64,000 nt of DNA from Codonopsis lanceolata (lineage: Eukaryota > Streptophyta > Magnoliopsida > Asterales > Campanulaceae), in the NCBI GenBank assembly GCA_013146195.2, contig CM028378.1:12507828-12571827 (forward strand), given 5' to 3'. Of this stretch, positions 24,301 to 35,460 are shown piece after piece. The translations under genes and the position numbers were made by a program. Every line of letters starts with the position of its first letter. Positions within the stretch are counted from its first letter, which is position 1. Under the pieces are notes generated by a model, which was not told where the DNA came from, searched no databases, and worked only from the letters and a program-made list of their open reading frames with translations.

Positions 24301-26472
24301 GATGTTAATGAAATCTAATAGCACATATGGCTTTGTCTCTACCCGGCGAACTCATCTGTGCTTTCGACGTCGCCGGAGGATGCCGGAATCAGCCTCACGC
24401 GCCGGCGCCAGAATTTCTTGCCGGAGTATCACAGACCTGGTCGCATGCACCCTACGAACTGCTTCCCGTGGTTTATTAGTTGATTGGGGAAGATTGAGTC
24501 TGTTTTTGTAATTTTTTTTGTTTATTTTATTTTTTTCCCTTTTTTTTATAATGTTGTGTGCTGCCTCCCTTTTTTTTATAATGTTCTGTGCTGCCTGCAT
24601 CTTATATCATTACTTGGGGTTTATTTTCCTTTCATTTTTAGGCATCTTATTTATTATTTATTATATTTTTAATTTGGGTTTTGGGATTATTTTCATTTTT
24701 CATTTTGTTTTTGGATTGTACTTTATTTTTTTAAAAAACCTTATTTTCTTTGGTTGCTTAACTATTTATTATATTACTTGGAATTTTAAACTAGCTCTGA
24801 ATTTCATCATATGTGCTATGTTAGAACTTAATTTCATGTATTCTGTTCACTTATAACATATTTTGTTGATATTTGTTAAATTATATGTATTTTATGTATT
24901 TTTTATGTGAGAGCCTTTTTAGCACCTCGCCTCTCGCCTCAAATTTGGACCTATCGCCTTTTTGGCGCCTCTCGACTTTGACAACTATGCTATACAAAAC
25001 CAAGTTTGTTTTCCCTCACCAAACCTTTGTTGTAAACTAACATACTCTACACTAATGTAGCAGAGTTCTTTCCACTGTCTCACTACACAACCTAAGCACA
25101 ATAGCACATATGCATCTCCAAAATTGAATATCCCAAGCTCAAATTTGCTTTGGGTTTGAGTAGAGGAGAGAATGTTGAAATGGGGCTGTGGATGTGGTTA
25201 CCCAATAGGGAGAAGGTGCCATATGCAAGGCAGTGAATGTGTTGGTGATGGTTGAATCAGATCTAGGAATGGAGGTCTTTCATTGGTAGTTTTAGATCTC
25301 TTATTAGCATCAGAAGAGAGGGAGGGGGATTTTGTTGATGTTGTGTTTGTGTAATTTACCCTATTTTCACAAAAACTAAATACTCCCTCTGTCGCTAAAT
25401 GAGTGTAAAGAAGGGTGCCGAAAGCGCCCATACCATGTGGGGTCTGGGGAAGGGAAAATCTAGGCCACCTTACCCTTGTTTTTGCAAGGCGATGGATTCT
25501 AATCCAGGACCTCCATGCCTCAAAGGGGAGAGACTCCACCATTCGCCAAGCCCCCGCCCTCCCACTAAATGAGTGTCCATTTTTAAAATTTCTTGACCCA
25601 AAATGAGCGTCCATTTTTGTATTTGTTTACTAATTTCACCTTTGAGGCATATCATGCCCTAGTGTGGACTTCTGATGTTATATGTGGACAAGGGCATTAA
25701 TGTACATGTGCCGCTAAAATGACTCAAAAGCCAACTTCCTTATATTTAGTGAAAAAATTAAAAATGGATACTTATTTAGGGAGAGGGAGTAAATTGATGT
25801 AATTGATATAGTATCAGTAATTTGATATAGTATCATGGGCCACAACTCCTACTCTCTACTGTAGTACTGTGCACTCTGCTGTGCTGCCAGAATAGAAAAA
25901 TGATGCTTTTCTTTTCTGTTTAATTGGCTATATATGATCACTGGAGGCCATTACAATGCTCTCACTATTGACTGCCATTTCACTGCCCGATAGCTTCAAT
26001 AAATGATGTGCAAGCGAGAGGGAATACTAACTTTCTTGCCTTTGACTAGGATGAAAAAGACCATAAGGATACTGATTATGTATGTTTTTCCAAGGTAGCC
26101 GCATTAGTCAATATTGGAAAAGGAAAAAGCTTTATGCGGGTTACAAGTGGTAACCTCCAAGTTAACGAGGTGCTGCGTATGTAGTCTGTGTAGAGTTAGA
26201 GCTGATTTTCATGCCTTGTTAATTGTATTATTTTTCTGCTTTTTTTCTTTTACCACTTTGATCTGGAATAGATTTGAGTCCAATTCACCTCCCGGCTCTG
26301 CAATCGTTGAAATCTGTTATCGTTCTTGCAGGCGGTGTGCACTGAAGCAGGGATGTTTGCCTTGAGAGAGAGAAGGGTTCATGTAACACAGGAAGATTTT
26401 GAGATGGCTGTTGGGAAAGTCATGAAGAAGGAGACGGATAAAAACATGTCTTTAAGGAAGCTTTGGAAGTAG
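18328..26472 (+). CDS. RPT6: 26S proteasome regulatory AAA-ATPase RPT6, copy B (nine exons)
   Basis: Same product as copy A, here with exon 1. Exons are 18328-18460, 19157-19254, 20689-20913, 21032-21094, 21173-21336, 21494-21650, 21755-21853, 22219-22329 and 26332-26472, giving 396 residues from the first in-frame ATG. Family members are about 20 residues longer. Exon 1 encodes the coiled-coil start MRQYYLQHIHDLE...LEAQRN. Walker A GPPGTGKT falls at residues 179-186, Walker B IIFMDEID around 234-241, and the arginine-finger segment LLRPGRID in exon 7. The C-terminus is LRKLWK. Exon 1 has unusual residues (NDRNSQ before VRML). I chose 18328 because the upstream ATG (18278) is out of frame. 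All eight introns are GT-AG, and intron 8 is 4 kb. Confidence 0.95.
19922..20176. mobile_element. Stowaway-like MITE in RPT6 intron 2 (copy B)
   Basis: TA-flanked counterpart of 1290-1549 with the same termini. It has a short internal deletion near 19975-19985. Confidence 0.85.
20425..20530 (-). mobile_element. Possible tRNA-derived SINE fragment in RPT6 intron 2 (copy B)
   Basis: Counterpart of 1804-1905, with the same B-box-like GGTTCCAATCCCC on the minus strand. Confidence 0.4.
21953..21989. repeat. (TG)n(TA)n microsatellite, RPT6 intron 7 (copy B)
   Basis: Short version of the copy A tract, about 37 bp, with a CA interruption between the TG and TA parts. Confidence 0.95.
23205..23820. 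mobile_element. TIR-flanked element, unclassified, RPT6 intron 8 (copy B)
   Basis: Counterpart of 4601-5222, with the same inverted ends (TTGCACAGATACGGATACG and CGTGTCTGTGCAA). Confidence 0.5.
24152..24989. mobile_element. hAT-type non-autonomous element, complete, intron 8 (copy B)
   Basis: 838 bp bounded by exact 8 bp direct repeats CTATACAA (24144-24151 and 24990-24997), the hAT signature. The termini are inverted: CATAGTTGTCAAAGGCG on the left and CTTTGACAACTATG on the right. Sub-terminal GGCGCCT/AGGCG motifs are also inverted. The interior has a GC-rich stretch (24355-24470) and a T-rich half, with no transposase. Confidence 0.9.
25383..25789. mobile_element. Stowaway-like MITE containing a SINE, intron 8 (copy B)
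   Basis: Counterpart of 6373-6780, TA-flanked and interrupted by the SINE at 25407-25564. Confidence 0.85.
25407..25564 (-). mobile_element. tRNA-derived SINE nested in the Stowaway MITE (copy B)
   Basis: Same insertion as 6397-6555, with the 12 bp target duplication CTAAATGAGTGT at 25395-25406 and 25565-25576. Confidence 0.8.
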
Positions 26473-27787
26473 ATACCTGTTTTATTATTCTTATTTTGCA
26501 AACCCAGCGGCAGAAAACAGTATGAATGTTTCGTAGAGGTTAAAGTATATTTTTATGCTGATCATTTTTGAAGGGAATGGTCAAGTTCTCAATTCCTTTG
26601 TAGAAATTATTTGACCACTAAATTAAGTACTAATAGTTAGTTTTTTTTTTTTTTAAATTAAATATAGTGAAACTCGATAGCAAATTAGCAATGGCAAAGC
26701 CAAGCCACGGCCACTATAGGGCCAAGGGTGGCCATGGTCCCCAAGCCTTTTGGTGATATTCAATTTTCCCGCTTTCAAAATATAGTTATTTCCGTTTTAA
26801 GTAAATTTTGACCCTGGTTGAATTCTACATGTTGCTTTTTAAGTTTAATTTAATTTGATGATACTAATTGAATTAATTGCATTTCAAATTAGTATTGTAA
26901 TGCTTTTAAATCGAGTAACTCGATATTAATCAAGAACTACAATTTTTATAACTTGTATATGTATATGTGAAGATCATATATTTCTCGATCCTTTTCCAAA
27001 TTCAAAATAAAAATAATAACTTTTGTTGCCTTCAATCGGTTAGAACTTAGAATTAGTTTCTTGTTAAAGTTATTTGGCCCCCCAAAGAGTCAAATCCAGA
27101 CTATACCATACCACTTGTAACAGGCTTGGTGTGATATCCGACACAAACTAATACATAATCTGTTTACTACAACGAAATAGAATCATCTCTTCCACATGAT
27201 TAATTCTGCAGAATATACTCTAATTTTACGATTTGTCTTCTTCATCTCTATGGTTGCTCTCTCTTTCTGTTTCTGGTGGCGAGGGATGGCTTGGACAAGT
27301 TTTTGCTTCATTTGATTTTTCTTTTTCCTGATTTATTTTCCATTTTTGAGTGTGTGATGCACAGAAGCACACAAATGATGACCACTAAGTAGATAGAACG
27401 TCCAATGTTTCCACCATAAAAAAAATGTGAAAATGACTGTTTATTTTTTCTTAAAACAATTTATCCCTAAATGGGAGAGCTTCTATTTCTATATAAGTTT
27501 TACCAATTTCACATTTGACAGCAAGGAAAAAAATAAAAATAAAAAACATTACATGGTAAAAAAAATCTAGTTAACGGGTGTAATGTCAAGATCATCGATC
27601 TGGTTCATTACTTAATAATCAAAGTTACCTTTCCCGTGGAAATATAATGCATAACCAAATTTGCATTTGTTCCAACTGTAGCAATGTCACCAAAGTCCAA
27701 CTGCATGGCACGTGTCCTGCTCACATGCCCTGCACGTGGTATGCTCACTTGCTCCGTATGTGAGGATCAATTTGGGTCGGGTATCTC
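26473..27787. other. RPT6 copy B 3' flank, no gene recognised
   Basis: Counterpart of 7464-8770 with small indels. AT-rich, with no recognisable gene. Confidence 0.7.
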
Positions 27788-27804
27788 AAAGATGTTTGAA
27801 AAAA

Positions 27805-28755
27805 GGGGGAATTTCAAGTGGGTACAATTTTGAAAACATATTTTCATCTAGGGCCATTAATTTTTTGCACATTTCATAAAACTACAATTGCCACAAACGA
27901 CAAAAATGTCATTAATGAAAACTCGACGCTGCCAAAAATCAACCCGATGCTGCCGAAATCAACCTCGATGCTGCATCGAAATCAACTTGATGCCAAAATT
28001 CAACCTGATGCCTGACATCAGAACCTTCAAAATTTAAAATCAAAACTCAAAACCAGCAGTAAGGTTGAAGAAAAGTTTCATTATTTTCATTAATTTTTTT
28101 TTGAGCTACAGATTATAACAACACCTAGATTTGTACCCCCCTGGGTCTCACTCTATGGAGCCGCTCAACGCATGCCATTCTCTCTTTAGTGTCCTTGGCA
28201 CGCGCCATTTCCAGCGCCTCCTCCATGGCGGTGGACGGACTGGATGAGGGAGGCGTTAGATCTGGTGGAGTGAGAGTTAGATCTGTGGGTTGCGTGGTTG
28301 CCAATTTTGGGAGGAAAATGAAAGTTGGGGGTGTTAAATTTGACGGAGGTGTTGGTGGAGCAGTGACAGAGACACTGAAAAGAGTGACAGGAGAGAGAAA
28401 TGTTTCTCGCTAGATTGACGGACGGGGTTGATGTATCAGTTTGGGTTGACGCATTTGAAAAATCAATTCAATATACCGTTCCATCCCGTAAGTAATTTTA
28501 AGTGAACCTTTCCGATACTGTTAATAGTCCTTGAACTTTCAATGATTCGTCGTAAAGATGCGTAGATTATGGGTTGGCGCTGAGCAGATTAAATGGTGTG
28601 TGTGTGTGTGTGAAAGGGAGAGATGAGATTTCACTGGAGGTAATAACAATAATTAGGGTAGTATTTTTAAGTATTTTAAAAGATATGCCTAAAAATAAAT
28701 TTGATTTATTTGAAAACACGTTTTAAAAAGGTGAGTTTACTGCTTGTAATTTTTC
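27805..28755. mobile_element. Family 1 Mutator-like element private to copy B
   Basis: 951 bp absent from copy A. The ends are GGGGGAATTTCAAGTGGGTA on the left and CTTGTAATTTTTC on the right. It is flanked by a 9 bp repeat, TTGAAAAAA (27796-27804) and TTGAAAAAT (28756-28764). The left end matches 37101 and the inverted right end of the host element, so a relative inserted into a relative. A 74-codon plus-strand ORF (28189-28413) has no homology that I recognise. Confidence 0.8.
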
Positions 28756-28961
28756 TTGAAAAATTACAGTTCTGCACATCTTTTAAAAGATGCTTTTTCA
28801 ATGAATCCAAATTTTTTTTGATATATCTTTTGTGACAATTTAGAAATGAAAGACGCTAATGCCCTTTATCTTTTAGGATCATTTGAGCGGCTGCAGTAGC
28901 CATACTCATCTCTCTGTTCTTAATTATTGAAATGTCTTTGTGATTGTCTATGGGTGGCGGG

Positions 28962-28963
<2 letters not shown>

Positions 28964-29030
<67 letters not shown>

Positions 29031-29064
29031 CGCGTACGCGTGCGTGCACGCGTACGTGTGTGTG
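28964..29064. repeat. 101 bp perfect alternating purine-pyrimidine tract
   Basis: TA repeats pass into TG repeats and then a mixed GCACGCGTACGCGTGCG stretch without breaking purine-pyrimidine alternation. Such tracts can adopt Z-DNA. Copy A has only a simpler TA/TG tract here. Confidence 0.9.
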
Positions 29065-29811
29065 GGTGGGAATTTTATGCATGCAATACTTAGGGTGTGA
29101 TGAAGCAATCACTGTGACATGAAAGATGAGATTTTGAAGCTTCTTTTGACATGGAGCAATCATTAATGAAATAGTTATGTGTTGTAAACATGCTGTTGGA
29201 AGTGCTCCTTTTAACTTGTGTAATGCACAGCTGCATCTTTTATGATAAGGTCTCTGCCTGAGAGTAGTATCAGACGTCGATAAACTCCCATCAAAGACGC
29301 ATTGAATTATCACCCGTGCAACTCCAGTAGCCATACTTGCCCCTTTGTTTCTTTTGTTTAAAACACAAGTTAAAACACAAGGAAGACAACATTAATCGTA
29401 ACAATTCACTTGCCAGTCTATATTGTGGATGAAGAATGAAGGAATGATCCTGATGCCGTGAAAATTCACGTTGCACAACCTGATGCCTAGATTTTTCAAC
29501 ATGATGCCTGAATTTGATAAAGAACCTCGATGTCGAGTTTGACATCAAGAACTGATGCTGGTTTGACATCGCAACCTGATATGCGGTTCGATGCCTGACC
29601 TTGGCATCAACATTATTGGATTTTTTTGTCTTGAAAAAAATGTGTTAACTGATGCCTAACATTGGCATCATCATTATCTGATTTTTTTGGTCTTCATTAA
29701 TGACATTTTTGTCATTTGGCAACCAATTTGTAGTTATATGAAATATCCAAAAAATTGATGGACCTAGATGAAAACATGTTTCTAAAATTGTACCCACTTG
29801 AAATTTGCCCA

Positions 29812-30170
29812 AGATGTTTTTTAGGTGAAATTCGGATCGGTCCATTTTTTGAAATTTATAACCCCTCCAGTCTAGTGTTTTTTTTTTCAACCGAAAAAAG
29901 TCACTTTTAGGGTAAAATAATTACGATGTCCTTAATGAACCGAAAGGGCGCTCGGATGTCACTTACAAGTGAACCGCGATACATCAAATTTTTTTTGCAC
30001 TACGATTCAATAGTAATATTTCTTAGTCTAAATGTACCGCGATAGATCAATGTTTGTAGTCATTTATTTCACCCTCAAAAATGTCATTTTCCGGTTAAAA
30101 AAAACCCACTGAACTAGAGATGTTATAAAATTTAAAAAGTGGACTGACCTGCAATTTTACCTAAAAGAAA
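29812..30170. mobile_element. Inverted-repeat element, family 2 (copy B)
   Basis: Counterpart of 9821-10165, with long imperfect inverted halves and the ACCGCGATACATC core. Confidence 0.6.
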
Positions 30171-30552
30171 CCAAACTAAAAAACAAAATCATTTTGAAAA
30201 GAGTATTTATTCACAGCAATTAGTTGGTAGCGTACTTGCTGATCGAATTTGCATGATGACCAGTGTCTTGCAGATTAAACTAACTTAATTTGGTGCATCC
30301 AGATTCAGACCACGACTGTCAGTCTCACTTGACTGCCAACCATTGAGCGGTCCATTCTCAAAGTAGTTTTAACTTTCGGGTAGAGAGCTGATCGAGCCCA
30401 CGTAGTAGTAGTCACGGTCACAGCGTGGGCGATATAAGAAACCTGACCCTTTGCATTTTTCTTTGCCAAATGCCAACAAACTTTGTGAACCAATCGAGAG
30501 TACTAGTGGTTCGTGGTAGTGAGCAAAACAGAATTTTCCTTAGGAAATAGGA

Positions 30553-33500
30553 ATGGACAACATCAAATCTCCATTCAGAGGTATTGTCAAGGATATTCAA
30601 GGAAGAGCATCCTGTTATAAACAAGATTGGGTTACTGGTATTCGTTCGGGAATTGGGTAACTGGGTAAGTAATTACTACTCTACGTTAATTACTCCCTTT
30701 TTCTTATTTAATCATGTTTTTTAATTAATTAATTAATACATTCTTAACTATGTGACAGGATATTGGCTCCAACTGCATACATATTTTTTGCTTCTGCAAT
30801 TCCTGTCATTGCCTTTGGAGAGCAACTAAGCAGAGATACAGGTAATTAAGCTAACATCACGAATAATAAATGGAGTGCTCACTTCTTAACTCTTTTTCTT
30901 TTTTTTTTAAATGTAATTTATATACGGATGGATGTAGATGGAAGCTTGAGCACTGTGGAGACTTTGGCTTCGACTGCTATATGTGGAGTCATACATTCAA
31001 TACTAGGTGGACAACCTCTTCTGATATTAGGAGTCGCCGAACCCACTGTCATAATGTACACATACTTGTACAACTTTGCCAAAGGAAGACAAGATTTGGG
31101 ACAACAACTGTTCTTGGCATGGGCTGGATGGTAATCTCGAATCTTACCCTTTATGCATATCCACGCATCTGTACATTTCCTGCCTGTTTCTGGCTATGTC
31201 GTTGGTAATGAATACTGATTATGGGACTAAAAACATTAATTTGTAGGGTATGTGTGTGGACAGCTATTTTGTTGTTTCTTCTAGCAATCTTCAATGCTTG
31301 TACTATCATCAATAGATTTACGAGGATTGCAGGCGAAACTTTTGGGATGTTAATTGCTCTTCTTTTCCTTCAAGAGGCTATCAAGGTATTATTGATGTAG
31401 AACGTACAATACAATTCATTGGGTTATTATTATTTGCATCTGTTAAACCATAGTTAATTATGGTATCTAGTGTTTTTTTTTCTTTTTCTTGCGTAGGGAG
31501 TGGTGAGAGAGTTTGTAATTCCCAAATCCGAGGACCAAAAATTGGAAAAGTACCAGTTTCAGTGGCTATACACAAATGGACTATTGGCAATCATATTTTC
31601 GTTTGGTCTTCTGTACACTGCATTAAAAGCAGACGAGCTAGGTCGTGGTGGTATGGAACAGGTGTGTGAATTAAAGTTGAGTATATTGTTAAATGAATTC
31701 AATAAGCTCAAGTACGGATTTTTAACCATGACTTCGTGTTAAATATAGGTTGGCTCAGAAGTTTTATCGCAGACTATGGGGTTCCATTGATGGTGTTAGC
31801 ATGGACAGCTCTCTCTTTTAGTGTACAAAGCAAAGTACCATCTGGAGTTCCCAGAAGGCTCATTAGTTCTCTCCCTTGGGAATCTGCATCTTTATACCAT
31901 TGGACTGTAATCCAGGTAGGTAAGAGTATATTCCAAAATTCTTGTAAAGTATATATAAACAATTAGCAGAAGTTGAGGGTATATATATTTCAATTTCATG
32001 CTGTTTTCCTTCGAATAAATTGCAGGATATGGGGAAGGTTCCTCTAGGGTACATACTTGCTGCCTTTGTTCCGGCTGTTATAATTGCAGGGCTTTATTTC
32101 TTTGACCATAGCGTTGCTTCACAGTTGGCTCAACAGAAGGAATTTAATCTCAAGAACTCATCAGCTTATCATTATGATATCTTCCTGCTTGGATTTATGG
32201 TTGGTTAATTGGTTGCCATAACTAAATACTGGTTTTCTGAGCCTTTATTCCCTGCTCTTAGTCAACATGACTAACGTCCAATTTTACTCTTACGTTTTCT
32301 CAGACATTGCTTTGCAGATTGATTGGACTACCCCCTTCAAATGGAGTCCTTCCACAGTCCCCCATGCACACCAAGAGCCTGGCTGTTCTGAAAAAGCAGG
32401 TAAGCTGGAATTTTTTTAGCTACAAAAGTTTTTTTTTTACAGTCATATAATTTGTTGAATGGACTATGGTTGCTGAAACAATTTCATGTACCAGTTGATT
32501 AGAAAGAAGATGGTTCAGAGTGCCAAGGAAAGCATTAAGAATCAAGCTAGCAATTCCGAAATCTATAGCCAGATGCAAACCGTTTTTATTCAAAATAGAC
32601 AGCTCTCCTATGGTAAGTTTAGGATTAATTTTCCAAGTGATTCACTTTATCATAGCACTCTCTTATGCGATTTGTATCAGAGTACCTTGGTGGTCAAAGA
32701 GTTAAAGGACTTGAAGCAAGCAATTATGAGAATGGAAGATGAAGGAGAGAATGTAAAGGCGACATTTGATCCTGAAAAGCATATTGATGCCTACTTGCCG
32801 GCCCGAGTTAACGAGCAAAGAGTGAGCAATCTGCTGCAGTCACTCCTTGTGGCGTTGTCTGTCTATGCTGCCCATGATAAAGAAGATACCTACATCAGTT
32901 CTTTGGGGCTATTTTGGTTATATGGCCTTTGATAGCCTTCCTGGAAATCAGTTCTGGGAAAGGATATCCCTTCTCTTTATCTCTCCTGGTCGCATATACA
33001 AGTATGTTTTCCTTTGTTTTGAGTTGTACAGTCCCTGCAGGTTATATATGAAAGGATTCTGGCTACACTGTAGCCAAAATTCTAACGGCTTCCATTTCAC
33101 AACCATGACTGTTTCTTCAACGTACTCCTTGTTTTTTATTAATTTTTATGCAGGGTTCTCGGAGGGGTTCATGCTTCGTTTGTGGAATCAGTGCCATTCA
33201 ATTACATAGTTGAATTCACACTATTCCAGACTTCCAGTTTATGTATTTACTGGTTTGATTTGGTGTGACTTGGATACCAATAGTTGGCATTCTCTTTCCT
33301 TTGCCGTTCTTCCTTCTCATTGTCATAAGGCAACATGTTCTTCCTAAGTTGTTTCAACCAAATCACTTGCTAGAACTAGATGCAGCTGAATACGAGGAAA
33401 TTGTTGCTTTCCCGCAACGCTCTTTAATAGTATGTATTTTTTCAAATTAAGTTTAAAGAAAATCAACTTCTAGTGCTAATGAGGCGCAACTAATAGTCGG

Positions 33501-33685
33501 AAATGCATATATGCTTAACGAATAACGATCATCAGGAAATGGAGGGTCCTCAACACGAGGCTGAGGAAGGTGAAATGTGAATTTGTGATGCTGAAATATT
33601 AGACGAACTTACAACTAGTCGAGGGGAATTCAAGGTTAGAACAGTTAGCTTCAGCAAAGACAGGCGTGCTCAGCTGGAAATATGA
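30553..33685 (+). pseudogene. BOR4: BOR4-like boron (borate) efflux transporter, disrupted
   Basis: HCO3-/anion-exchanger family membrane protein; BOR4 relatives export borate across the plasma membrane. Twelve GT-AG exons: 30553-30656, 30759-30841, 30938-31130, 31247-31385, 31497-31661, 31749-31915, 32026-32199, 32304-32399, 32495-32612, 32681-33001, 33154-33429, 33536-33685. Recognisable stretches include FRGIVKDIQGRASCYKQDW, GGQPLLILGVAEPTVIMYTY, RRARSWWYGTG, FDHSVASQLAQQKEFNL, LPPSNGVLPQSPMHTKSLAV, NEQRVSNLLQSLLV and LDAAEYEEI. Lesions: one A lost at 31625-31628; one A gained at 32592-32595; frame change near 32866-32874; 8 bp tandem duplication at 33224-33237; TGA at 33256 and 33578. The 3' end LDELTTSRGEFKVRTVS resembles BOR4. 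Two lesions are in A-runs and could be sequence errors; the others argue for a true pseudogene. Confidence 0.9.
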
Positions 33686-34135
33686 GAATAACTGATCTCT
33701 CTCCCTTTAGGTACTGCTTAAAATATATAATTAAGAGGCTTTTTTGCTTTAACTGTATCTCGGCCTTTTTAGGCTTGCGAGTATATGTCAGTCTAATATT
33801 CTATTTTGATCATTTCTTTGCTGCAGTTAGTGCTTCTGCAGGAACATCAAGGACATGTTATGGAAATGGAGTCCTAGTGATAGCTCAAAAGGGATAATAT
33901 TGCAGATTTACTATCAACTTTCAGCTCCAGAAAAATCTTTACAAAATTTTAGATTTTATTTATTTATAGATTTTATGTGCAAGTTTTTCAGCTCAAATTT
34001 TGATCTTGATATTATCAAGAAGAATGGTCATATATAATACTGCCATTTTAGAGTCTTTATTTCACCAACTTCTTATTATCAGTTCACTACAGTTTACATT
34101 CCTTTTTCTTTTAAGCCGTATAAGAAAGAGTTACA
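33686..34135. other. 3' flank of the BOR4-like pseudogene
   Basis: AT-rich, with no further gene. A CAG followed by TTAGTGCTTCTGCAGGAAC at about 33825 could be a spliced 3' untranslated exon, but I cannot show it. Confidence 0.5.
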
Positions 34136-34144
34136 TTTTCAAAT

Positions 34145-34316
34145 GGGTAATACTTGGGCCACTCTCATTTTGCACCAAAATATGAGTTCTTTGTGATGTG
34201 GCACACTCTCATTGGCTGGAGTGCTGGGACACACAAAATGTCTAACCAATGAGATTATGCCACATCATAGAGTACTCATATTTTGGTGCAAAATGAGAGT
34301 GACCCTAGCATTGCCC
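34145..34316. mobile_element. 172 bp fold-back MITE with 9 bp target duplication
   Basis: The two arms are near-perfect inverted repeats (CACTCTCATTTTGCACCAAA on the left, TTTGGTGCAAAATGAGAGTG on the right). They are flanked by exact TTTTCAAAT at 34136-34144 and 34317-34325. The 9 bp duplication suggests Mutator-type mobilisation. Confidence 0.9.
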
Positions 34317-34325
34317 TTTTCAAAT

Positions 34326-35330
34326 TTCAATTTTTGACATTAAATTGATTGAGTTTTTATTTCAGGACATTTAATTTGGTTAACTGATAACTAAATTAAG
34401 TTTAAAATATGTTGAACAATATTCTCTATATCTGAGAAGGCACATAAAATGCAGTACTAATGTACTCTATACTTCCTAAATCAAGAATAAAATGATAAAA
34501 GTATATTTCAAAAAGAAAAATAAATAGAAATTGGACATTATTTTTGGAGTGACTAAAAAATATGAACTCCTTTTTAAGAAAAAAAGGGAGTTGATATGAT
34601 ATATATCGACTAAGTTTTATAAATTACTAGTACTCATGCCCGTGCCGATGACACGACGCCAGTTTGAGAATTTATCAATAAATAAAGGAGATAATGTGGA
34701 AATGAATTAATATTTACTTATAATTTGTAGGGGTTGGATATATATATACACTACACAATCAAAAGGGGAGAAAACCCAAATACGTAACAAAATAAAACAT
34801 TTTACTTTGCTATTTATTTCGTAAAAAAACCAAGAAATAAATATTTTAATTGTAACTCACCGTAAAAATACTTAAAAGAAAAAATTTATCAAAGAAATAT
34901 TATCAGCAATAATTTTTTTTATTTGTATATAAAATTGTGGGTTGGAAAAAAATTTTAATTGATAACAATTTAAAAAATTTGAAAAAAATAAAAATTAAAA
35001 GAAAAAAATTAAAATACAAATATTCCAAACTTAGACATAAATTAAATTGAGATTCATTTGATTACGATAGCAATCAATTAAGAAACTACAACTAAATATT
35101 TGTAAAACCGAAAATGTCATTTTATTATTAATAAACTACTAAAAGTATTATTTTCTTACAAAAATTAATTTTTAAAAAATGTCTCTTTGCCCGTAATGAA
35201 GGAATTAATTAATAATTTATATATGAAATTATGGGCCGAACAAAAAACGCCATACTAAAATGAATCCTAAAAAATATGTTAATCCTAATAAAAATAGTTC
35301 AATAACTTCCTTCACTCCTATTTTCTTTTT
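34326..35330. other. AT-rich intergenic DNA, no gene
   Basis: Many A-rich stretches and no recognisable coding region or defined repeat. Confidence 0.6.
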
Positions 35331-35460
35331 AATTGGAAGTTTGGAACTACTTCATTTCCACTCCAAATGCATTTAACGCCCATCACTTTTTTCCCTTCCC
35401 AACCACCACCGCCAATCCCTCCCTCACTCACAATCACCGACATAGCCGCCGGCCGTCACC

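Larger units (their letters stand above)
27798..29810. mobile_element. Family 1 Mutator-like element (copy B), split by a nested relative
   Basis: Orthologue of 8781-9813. The target duplication AAGATGTTT is exact here (27789-27797 and 29811-29819). The element is interrupted a few bases inside its left end by the 951 bp element at 27805-28755. It contains the long alternating purine-pyrimidine tract at 28964-29064. Confidence 0.8.
18629..30224 (+). repeat. Segmental duplication, copy B
   Basis: Direct-orientation partner of 1-10224. It is longer because it retains the complete hAT element (24152-24989), carries an extra MULE-like insertion (27805-28755) and has a 28 bp tandem repeat near 24537-24592 that is single in copy A. 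After 30224 the sequence continues into unique DNA and the BOR4-like pseudogene, which has no counterpart after copy A. Confidence 0.96.

Noticed and set aside
28189..28413. 74-codon ORF in the copy-B-specific MULE as a gene
   Set aside because: It is low-complexity (Gly/Val-rich) and absent from copy A, with no supporting domain.
30657..30669. Stronger GTAAGT donor at 30665 as the true exon 1 end of the BOR4-like gene
   Set aside because: It would include an in-frame TAA; the upstream GTAACT at 30657 gives the conserved IGILAP join.
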